From contig JAPWDM010000006.1 of assembly GCA_035578155.1 (NCBI GenBank), positions 13,656,305 to 13,720,304 of the forward strand: 64,000 nucleotides of DNA, in the 5' to 3' direction. How positions within the stretch are numbered: the first letter of the stretch is position 1; each line of letters begins with the position of its first letter. This document shows positions 1 through 9,400 of the stretch, one piece after another. The stretch is from Brachynemurus nebulosus. Its lineage: Eukaryota; Arthropoda; Insecta; Neuroptera; Myrmeleontidae. The position numbers and the translations under genes are program-made. The notes beneath the pieces are model-generated. The model was not told the DNA's origin. It saw nothing but the letters and a program-made list of their open reading frames with translations, and ran no database searches.

Positions 1-1202
1 ACCCTCTTAAACATTTTTAAAGAATAGATAATATAACAATTTTTGCAAGAAAGGAAGAAGAGGAAGAAGAAATTTATGGTTTCAAAATTATATTATATGT
101 TATCCGTCTATAACATATTTATGTTATCCATCTATAACATTTAAAGAAATCACCATACAGACAGTGTGCTACCGGCCAATACCCGTCCGCGATAGTATCA
201 TACACATGTTTGTGTGTAATCGGACTGTAAAGTGTTAATATTTTTGTTATTCGTTTGATGTTGGTGTTACTAATTATCGAGAAAACTCGAGATATTTTCG
301 TAATCACCCATCGCTAGCGCGGAGCACTTAGTTTTATTCACAGATTAGACAGATTAAGTGTACATATAAAAATCTATTTGTCGGTCGTAAAGTTGCAATG
401 AGCTGCAATTTACACCGCTTCTGATTTAGTCTGTTACTGTTCGTCGTAAGGGTCTCATCGTTCTTATGTCATTGTTTTTTTTTTTTAATCAACCCGTGAA
501 ATTTAAACAGAAAAAAATATGAAGTGTGTCGTATTTAAGTGTAAAAATTCTATTGAACAAAAAAATTCTCAAAATAAAGGGACATCTTTCTTAAAATAAA
601 TAAATTTATTTTTAATTGTTGGTTGTTACTTAAATAAGGCCGCCATGACAGTATATATTATATACTATCCTACAACGTAAAAAAGTAAACGTAATAAAAT
701 TTTACAAGTTGGATTTACACTATAGCAAAAAATGAAATAAATTATTTTCAGTACGAAACTGCCCTCTTGCAGTAACATTCATAAAAATATTACTTTTCAA
801 TTCAAAATAGAATATGGCAATACAAAATACGATTTAGAAATGTTAAATTATAATCTAAATCAATAGTTTTAAAAATTATATACACTCATTTAACTTTTTG
901 AATTATGAAGTTTGTTTTAGCTATGTAAATCCGACTTAGTTTGTCACATATTTGTGTGAGAGAGATAAGTAAATTAAACTGTCACTGTACAAGTTGCTTT
1001 TTTATCCTTGCCATCTTTTTTAACCAATCATATTTTTTTCAAAATTTTATTACCTTTACTTTTTTCTTACAGTTGTAATACAGTATATGCAAAGTGCCCA
1101 CCATATTACACTAATACATTCGCATGTGTGTATAGATACATGATGTGTTTTGGTAGAGATAGAAATATTGTTTCTGGTCTTCTGTGTTTTTTTTTTACTT
1201 AC

Positions 1203-3753
1203 CGTGATCAGCATTTTCGATAATCGACTGTAAATTATTCGCAAACTGTTTCGTAATATGTTTCAACTGCATCAATAACTCCAATTTATTCGAATGCTGT
1301 TTTAGAGCCGCGTCAATACACTCATTTAAACTTGGATCTAAACTCGACAATAAATCGGTATAGATTTCGACGAGAATTATAATCGCACGATTCGATGAGA
1401 ACACTTGTTGACACCATTTCAATTGTGAATGCCAGTGGGAGATTAAAAAATCGTAATAGTTATGCATCCAATTATTGATCGTTTCATCTTGATCGATCTC
1501 TAACGAGTTACGCCATTTTTGTAGTAAATATCCTTTTTGACATTTATGATAGTATTTTAAAAGTTGCGGTAATCGTCCGATTGATTTGAAAATTTGCACG
1601 TATTTGGAAGATTGTTCTGAAAATTAAACATTTAAACGTTACTTTATAACATTCGATATTTTCTAATATATGTCTTGTGACATGTTTCGGTCAATACAAT
1701 AATTATCAAATATATTAACTATTTAAATCATTAAGACGAGTTAACTCGTCCTGCAATATGGCGACTGAAAATGCTGTGATATGTATATATTCACTGGTAC
1801 AGGTGCCGCCATCTGTGACAGATTTTCCGAAATACGGTATAATTCTAAGTAATGTTCAATTTTATCAACATAATTTAGTATAATTTATATTTTATAAATT
1901 GCTAGGGTTCACTTTTTTGATGTTTGATGTTTTGTAACCTTATCTATTGTACTTATCACTGGCAGTAAAAAGTCCGGCATTTTAAGACAAAAAAAATTGT
2001 CCTTATGGTTTGTTTAAAAGGGTTAACAATAAAATATAATGTTGTATAAATTTGAAAATAATCATATTGTTCGAAACATGCCGTAACACTGAAAAAAACC
2101 AAAAAATTGTATTTTTTGAAGTAATTGTTCTAAAATTTTATTAAAATCGGTTCCTACTTATGTCTAGAATGGTCATTAACACTAAATTAAAAAGATATTA
2201 ATGATGACATCATTAAGTACATTAACATTTTTAAAGTCATAAAATTCATAATTTTGATGACACAGATTTCGAAAAAGAACTCAATTGTAGGTTTTTGATG
2301 ATAGTCTTTCAATTCTTGTCAAATTTGGGGACATACGATAAGCAAAAAATTGGATTTTTTGGATTTTGACAGTAAAAACGCCTAATATTAAAAATAAACC
2401 GTTAAAAACAATTATTTAATACATTTTTTTAACACGTTCACTGCTGTTATGCACGAACCCATCTATTGGCGACGCAAAGATCCTCACTCGCGCCTCTGGT
2501 GGTAAAATTAGAACTAGACATAAAATCTAGTTAATCCGCACACAATTTGTATAATACATATTTCTATCGACAATTAAACGTATACAAAATTTTTTACTTG
2601 ATACAGCTTAAAATTTAAAAAACCAGAGGCGCTCGCGTGAACTTTTCATTGCTAATAGTGTCACACTAGTTGCGAAGCCAGCGACGTGTATGTACAGTCA
2701 CTCAGGGCGTGGCACTGATGTTTCATTTCTCGTTCAATAGATGGCAGTGAACGCGTCAAAACCGACTTAAAGAATATTCACTGCAATATTACCTATACTT
2801 CCCGACGTAAAAGCTTTTACGATTAATGGACTGGCCATTGCTTCCAGGCTATTTTTCAATTCTTCCAAATGTAGTTTTCGTTCTTCATAATTTGGAGCAT
2901 TCACCAATATTTTGAGCGATGATTGCATACTTACGATCTTGTTTGAGATTGCATCAATATCCCCAGTTTCCATTAGATCGTCAATTTCATTTGCTAAAAC
3001 ATATTTTTTTGATCAATATTTGGTCTAATACAAAACCGTAGTCAATAGGGCGTGGCGCTAGTAAAACGCTAGTTTTACTAGCGCCACGCCCCCACTCTGT
3101 GCAAAAAAATTTCTTAGTTACAGCCCTAATCTCATATACATACCTAACATGATCCAATTATCAGCCTCATGTAATCCTTGTCTGGCATCTTCAAGTTTAT
3201 TTTTCATTTTGTCTAAATATTCGATATCTTTGATCGATTGTCCTGTATTCTTTTCGACAAGCGCTAACTCGTCCTTGACGTGTGCCATTTTTTCCTTTAA
3301 TGTCATTGCTTCACTCTGAAGCAATTTTGTACCGTGCATAATTTTTGGTAGCGATTGCAGTAGGTCATTGCTGGTTTTTTCAATATTATTATTGATTTGA
3401 CCCATGTACTGTTGTAATTTAGAGACAAGGGACGCCACAAATACCTAAAATATTTGAAATAATTGAAATTTTTCATTTTCTCTCTGGTGGGGTAAAAAAA
3501 TGGGTTTAAATGGCGTGGCGAAAATGAAAATAAAAAATTTTGGGGCTAAACCTAGCCAAAAAATTAACTGTTTTTAGTATTTGTTCAACAATACTTAACC
3601 TCTTTATTATTTTCGGACTCTGGTGTTCGTAAAATTTTATTTATCCAGTCCTTAGCGTCAAAATCTTCATCATTAAAAGCCGAAAAATCCTAAAAATTTC
3701 CAAAATAAAATACTATTATTTAAAAAAAAATTATTTTTGTGAGACTTTACCAT
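1203..3753 (-). CDS. COG7: COG7, conserved oligomeric Golgi complex subunit 7 (5' part; gene runs off the left edge)
   Basis: Exons on the minus strand: 3753-3751, 3689-3600, 3444-3144, 2993-2793, 1616-1203. All have GT-AG borders and phases that join without a stop, giving 336 residues plus one base (the family is about 770). Exon 1 encodes only the initiator Met (ATG directly followed by GTAAAG). Exon 2 encodes DFSAFNDEDFDAKDWIN, the hallmark COG7 amino terminus. Later exons match the family in order: LVSKLQQYM, DLLQSLPKIM, EADNWIML, LEALKNSLEAMASP-like, IGRLPQLLKYYHKCQKG. The product is a lobe-B subunit of the COG tether, peripheral on Golgi membranes, needed for retrograde vesicle docking and glycosyltransferase recycling. 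This part is largely helical and coiled-coil. The next exon should start left of 1202, and I found no candidate in the window. It is divergent from PRPF3. Family assignment is from recognised conserved blocks; function is by homology. Confidence 0.94.
1721..2023 (+). repeat. Dispersed repeat D, copy 1
   Basis: Begins ATTAAGACGAGTTAACTCGT and ends near GTCCGGCATTTTAAGAC. The same 300 bases recur at 4920-5220 and 44631-44951. Lies in COG7 intron 4. No coding frame. Confidence 0.8.
2429..2759. mobile_element. Inverted-repeat element E (MITE), copy 1
   Basis: Ends are TTAACACGTTCACTGC and, inverted, TTGACGCGTTCACTGC. Internal sequence (TTGGCGACGCAAAG, CCAGAGGCGC) recurs at 13415-13640 and partly at 4220-4345. 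Lies in COG7 intron 4. No open frame. Confidence 0.65.
3048..3091. repeat. Perfect 20-bp hairpin in COG7 intron 3
   Basis: GGGCGTGGCGCTAGTAAAAC, a 4-base loop GCTA, then the exact reverse complement. GC-rich within an AT-rich intron. Confidence 0.85.
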
Positions 3754-4219
3754 TTTGACAGCTTAAAATGACAGTTGACACAGAATTGGTTACGTTCAGC
3801 AGATTTCAGCGCTCAATAAGCGATTAGTGATTAATTGCAACAGTTTTTTTATTCTGGTAAACGTTTTTTATACAAGGACGATGACAGTTAACGTTTGACA
3901 AGCAACCAGCCAATCAGTGCTGACTATTTCCGACAACACATTCCGCTTCTTTGCAGCGCACTTTAAATATGATGGAAAACATGGCGACCGCTGAGTAAAC
4001 ATGTTGCCAATCAACGGAAAAAAAAATACCATTCAGCAGAAAATCATAAACCGTTTTGCAACTGTTGCGTTCTGCTGAACGTAGTCATTGACGTGTTTAC
4101 AGGGATGCCCAAAAATGTTGTTAAGTTATGTAAGTTAAGGTGGCGAGAGCTACAAAAGGTCATTTGCATGCAGAAAATATATCGGTAACATATCGGTAAC
4201 ATTTTTTTTTTTAAATTAA

Positions 4220-4345
4220 TTAATTTAGACGTATTAAACAGACAATTGTATTTCTATCACTAATTAAATGTATACGTACATGTTTTTCACCCCATACAGC
4301 TTTTGATTTCGCCACATGAGATACGAGTGAGAATCTTTGTATAGC
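4220..4345. repeat. Element E, fragment
   Basis: Shares the ATTAAATGTATACGTACATG and ATACAGCTTTTGATTTCGCC parts with the other two copies. Terminal repeats are not seen. Confidence 0.4.
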
Positions 4346-4489
4346 TTGGATTTGGTGAATCTAAATATAAATCCGTCATCGATTAATCTTATATTTCTGT
4401 TCAACATGGTATGGTTTCTAATTTTCTACACGTAGTAGAATTTTTGGCGGTTTTTGCCCAAAAGCGTGCAATTTTAATTTTATGATTAA

Positions 4490-4840
4490 TAACCCGTTCA
4501 CATTATTCCAGTAGCATTCCAGTCCAGTGATCGAAACCAGCGCTGAAATGTCACTAGAATAATGTACACCGGCACTGGAATGGCTGGAATGTATACCATT
4601 CCAGTAAGCAATGCAGTCCAGTGACTGGATTGACGGTTTACTTTTCATTCCAATTAGCCCATTCCAGCGCCACTGGAATAGTATAGACGGCCAATCCAGT
4701 GCTGGATTAAACGTTGAACAGTGACCAAGCATTGTCGTTTTTTGTATGAATTAAATGACTGGAATGGGCCATTGAATGACTGGAATAATGTAAACGATAT
4801 GATCGAGTCTAGTACTGGACTGGAAAAATGTGAACAGGCT
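4490..4840. mobile_element. Inverted-repeat element packed with CACTGGAATG-like motifs
   Basis: Terminal repeats CCCGTTCACATTATTCCAGT and, inverted, CCTGTTCACATTTTTCCAGT. Inside, ATTCCAGT/ACTGGAAT motifs occur more than ten times in both orientations, like the subterminal transposase-binding arrays of hAT or CACTA-type elements. Target duplication not clear. No coding frame. Confidence 0.65.
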
Positions 4841-4919
4841 ATAAAGAGGCACACGTAGAGGAAAACGTTTGAAAAATTCGGACCTAGGTTTCTCTTTTTG
4901 TTTATTATGTAATTAACGC

Positions 4920-5220
4920 TTTAAATGATTAAGACGAGTTAATTCGTCCTGCAATATGGCGGCTCAAAATGCTGTCATATGTATATATTCATTGGCACAG
5001 GTGTCACCATCTGTGACAGATTTTCAGAAATACGGTATAATTCTAAATAATGTTAAATTTTATCAACATAGTTTAGTATAATTTATATTTTGTAAATTCC
5101 TAGGGTTCACTTTTTTAATGTTGGGATCTTTGATTTTTTTTCTTTTTCGTTTTTTGTAACCTTATCTATTGTACTTATCACTGGCAGTAAAAGGTCCGGC
5201 ATTTTGGGACAAAAATTTCT
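4920..5220 (+). repeat. Dispersed repeat D, copy 2
   Basis: Same family as 1721-2023, with GCAATATGGCGGCTCAAAAT and the shared tail GTCCGGCATTTTGGGAC. A hAT-like element is inserted at its right end (5227). Confidence 0.8.
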
Positions 5221-5226
5221 CTAAGG

Positions 5227-5385
5227 GCCCGTCCACACGCTCAAGCTTTACCACCGACTTACCTGCGCAAACCAGGTTTGTGCAAGTAAGTCGCTACGTT
5301 TTTTCCCGTCCATACGTACATGTTTACTTGCACAAACTGGTTTGCGCAAGTAAGTCGGTGGTGAAGCTTGTGTCGTGTGGACGGA
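5227..5385. mobile_element. hAT-like foldback MITE with 8-bp target duplication
   Basis: Arms share GTCCACACG, ACCACCGACTTAC and GCGCAAACCAG as inverted repeats over almost the whole 159 bases. CTCTAAGG flanks both sides (5219-5226 and 5386-5393). It has landed at the end of repeat D copy 2. Confidence 0.75.
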
Positions 5386-6403
5386 CTCTAAGGTAAAAGA
5401 CCCGGTAATTGACCCTGGCCCAGTTTCTGAACTTTTCAACTTTGTTATAAATTAATAAAAAAACTATATTTTAAATAAGAAAAAAAATAAATTCTTAATT
5501 TAAAGTAATCTATTCTGTGTCTAATGAACAGCAATTTAAAAAGTTTAGACTATATTAACTAAATAAAAAAAAATTTTAAGTTTAAAATGTGTGTAAACAC
5601 TATTTTTTTGGTAGTTTCTTAACAGTTTATGTTACAAAGTACTCATTTTGATCTGTGCAATATTCATCATGTAAGTATGAAAACTTAATTAAAAATATAT
5701 GAGCAGGTTAATATTTGTTTAAAATTTATTTTAAAATATTTATAAAATACCTTAGAATGATTTTTATTATTGAAATATGAGGGTCAATTACTAGGCTCAC
5801 TTCTAAAGTGGTATGGCCCAGTTAAATTCTAACCAGTTTTTGTTCGTTATTTTGTTATCTTCGATTAGTTTTTGTTATTTTTCATAACGTATATAACATT
5901 AAACATTCATTTTTATCAATAAAAAATTATTTATAAATTAAATTTTAAAAAACTGTATTTTTAAATTTAAGAATCAGAAACTAGGCCACTGTCAGGGTCA
6001 GAAACTGTCACATGAGAAATTTTGAAGGTCAGAAACTGGGTCCTTTTTGTCAATTTTTAAAACATTAATTTAAATTATTAATTCAATTCAAATAATTATT
6101 TTACTTGTATGGCTTTATTTTGAAAGCCATAAACTAGTTGATAAAATTATTAATTGTCTCTTAAGTTGAAACTGACTATGCCATTTTCACATAACCAACA
6201 GTGTTACCAACACTGTAATTTTGATACGATGTCAGTTGAAACAAAATAAAAAATCGAGAAATAAATAGGTTAATAAAAATTTGACATATGACTCTAATAA
6301 AAAAGCGCCTGGAAGCATTAAATCACTAATAAAATACTTTGTAAATAATGTAATACGACATTTAATATATTATTTTGTTAATTTTTTTTTTGTTACCAAA
6401 ATC

Positions 6404-9400
6404 ATGGCTTCACAATTATCTCGCCGTGAAATTGACGATCTAAAACCATCAATTGATAAAGTTGTGTTCAAGGTTCTGGGCAACACCGACACCTCAGTGT
6501 CAAACACAGTGATAAAATGTTTATCAGCCGGTTACGATAAACATAAAATCGAAAAGAAGCTTATGAGTTTTGTGGACACGCGTAAAGCGGAAAAACTTAC
6601 CGATAAACTATTCGATCTGATCGATGACGTCTCGAATTCCAGCAGCAAGTCAAGAAAACGCACCCACGACCCAGACCCGAAAGAAAATGACACGAAAAAA
6701 CATAAATCAAGTTCACGCGCGAGCCACGAACATGCCACAAAAAATTCCACCCACGACGATGACAAAAGTAACGGTTACAAAAAAGAGGAAGTTCTGTCAG
6801 CGACCAAAATAAAAGAGATGATGGTCAATGCCCAACGTGAAATCGAAGAGCGCAAACGCCAATTAGACACAATCAAGAGTACAAAAGTACCGAACACCAC
6901 CTCCAAGACAATCACCCCCTCACCGAAACCGGCAGTTCCCCCACCTGTCGTCTACAACGTACCCAGCGGCCTGATAAATCGTGGCGATGCCGAGAAAGCG
7001 CGTAAAATCGCCGAACTTCAAGCGCAAATTCGTAGTAAACTCTCATCGGGTATTTTGAGTGGTGTTAGCGGTGTCTCGGGCTCGTCCGACAAACCAACAC
7101 CCCTCATACTGGACTCGGAGGGACGTACCGTCGATATAACCGGCAAAACCGTTCAACTCACCCACGTCACGCCCACGCTCAAAGCGAATATTCGCGCTAA
7201 AAAACGAGAGGAGTTTAAGGCGCAATTTAGCGATAAACATGTGGACGATTATTTGGAGGCGCGATTTTTCGATGATCGGATTGGCGCAAAACCGGCGGTA
7301 CGCAATAAGAGGGCGCTACGATTTCACGAGCCGGGTAAATTTCAACAGTTGGCCGATCGGATTCGAATGAAGGTGAGTTTCGGAACTAACAGGGGGATGA
7401 TACAGTTTTGGGATCGACGTTTTTGTTGAAATTTTTTTTGGGAATAGAGTATACTTAATATGTTAATATACTAAAAGAGTAGCGCAAACTATTTAGAAAA
7501 ACCTGTAAAAAAATATTTAAATATTTAAATATTTTAATTCAGCTGGTGTAGTTAATAAGCTTAAAAAAGATTGATGTACATAAATTGTGGAGTAGCCTTG
7601 AGATAACGTTCTCGGCTCGTAATGCAAGGGTCCTATGTTCAAATCCAACTCTGTTCCACAAAACTTTTTCTGCAATTTTTTTTCTCTTTTTTTTTTTTGA
7701 CAAGAATCTTATTTATAAAACACTTTATATGTATTTGTAACAAATCATTAAATATAAAATGATTATAACTTCAGTATTGCTTCCGAGACTACTAAAGTAG
7801 CGGAAGCATTGTGATCACTTTAGAAAATAAAAATTCCCTCCAAAATAAAATTTTTTACGCACATTTTACGTTTTAGAGCTTCCTGAACAATTTTAGTTTG
7901 GTGGAAATCGGAGTAACGGTAGCTACGCCGCTACCATGTCATTTCATTAATATACTAAATTGCACCAAGTGGCATAACTTCTGAACTATTCAGTTGTTTT
8001 TGATGAAATTGTCAGAAATTATGCGGTCTGGTTCCTGGATGGTCCCCTACAAATTTCATTGTATTTGGAGTAATAGTATCCACGGCGCTACCATGAAATC
8101 CCATTAAATGTTAATATCTTATTTACTGCTAGTCCCACTTCGCTCAAATTTTTAAAGTATTTTCGGGGTTAGTTTCTAAAATATTTTTGCTATTATTTTA
8201 TAATTTAGCCTTTAAGCATTTTGAGTTGCAACAATTTTTTATGAACTTTACGGCGAAAATATAATTTCACGGTATATATATTTAGTAGAATACTGTTTTA
8301 ACGTCTTTTACGAGTACGAGAAAGCTGTGTGCCGCACCCTATTGGCAGCGTATTTTCAGTACTTTTTATTTACAATTTATTGATATATAACTTTTAGTTT
8401 TTCATAATTCATTCATATTTTTATTGGAAAAAGTTTATAATGTTTTATAAATAAAAATAAGATTTTTGTTAATAAAAAAAAAAAATAAAAATATTGCAGA
8501 AAAAGCTTTATTGAACAGAGTCGGATTCGAACGTAGGACCAGTTTATTATAAGCTCAGAACACTACCTCTACGCTACTCCACATGTTACGTACATCAATC
8601 TTTTTTAAGCTTATTAATTACACCAGCTGATATAAAATTAAAAAAAAATTTTTTTATTGGTTTTTCTAAATAGTGGGCGCTATTATTTTAGGATATTAAC
8701 ATATTAAGTGTACTCTATCACCAAAAAAATTTTCAGCTAAATCGCCGATTCCAAAATTGTGCAGTCCCCTTGTAAACAAAACGTATACAGTTAACTTTTT
8801 TTAATTAAAAAAGTTGGGTTGTACAATTTAAGTGTTTCTAGGCGCAACTTGAGAAATTGCAAAATGAAATTTCGCAAATTGCTAAAAAGACTGGTATATC
8901 TTCAGCCACAAAATTAGCGTTAATCGCCAAACCGGAAACGTTGACTGAAGAAGTTCCGGCAATGGAATGGTGGGATTCGGTTATCTTAGTGGACGATTTG
9001 AATACGATGGAAAATGGGAAAATTGCCGTGAAACGATCGGCTATCAGTAATTTAGTGGAACATCCCACGCAAATGCGACCTCCTAGTGAGTATTTCTTAA
9101 ATTAATTTATTAACTCTTTTATTTTAACCATAGAGAAAATTTTTTTTATCTTAAGGACAATTTTCTTTATTCGTCAAGTTCGTGTTGGGCACACATTGTC
9201 AGGGTTCCTTTCTGGATGCCACTTACAGTTTAATATGAAAATAGATAAATATACTCCATAGTGTCCCTTGAGGAACAATTTTAAGAACCCATTTTTTTAT
9301 TTTTTGAAAATTGCTGTGGGAGGGTATCAGTAACTGATAAGGGGTTAAGTATTTATGAATAATAGCCACAAAAACCCCAATGAAAAAGACTATTCCGTTC

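Larger units (their letters stand above)
3754..6403. promoter_or_regulatory. Divergent intergenic region COG7 / PRPF3
   Basis: 2.65 kb between the two start codons, so both promoters must lie here or in unseen 5' exons. It is mostly dispersed repeats (about 4220-4345, 4490-4840, 4920-5220) with a nested hAT-like element (5227-5385). About 5400-6280 is simple AT-rich sequence in which I see no feature. Confidence 0.6.
7390..8771. mobile_element. Foldback element with about 345-bp arms filling PRPF3 intron 1
   Basis: Left arm (CAGGGGGATGATACAG, AGAGTATACTTAATATG, CAGCTGGTGTAGTTAATAAG) is repeated in inverted order at the right (CAAGGGGACTGCACAA in reverse complement). Each arm holds a tRNA-like module. 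The centre (7770-8190) is repeat A. It leaves only 17 bases to the donor and about 70 to the acceptor of the intron. Convincing target duplication not found. Confidence 0.75.

Noticed and set aside
1..1202. Search for COG7 exon 6
   Set aside because: No minus-strand frame with the expected phase and the family's next conserved block was found; the exon probably lies outside the window.
6281..6403. Upstream in-frame ATG adding 41 residues to PRPF3
   Set aside because: The extension is AT-rich low-complexity and unlike any PRPF3; the conserved N terminus begins at the ATG at 6404.
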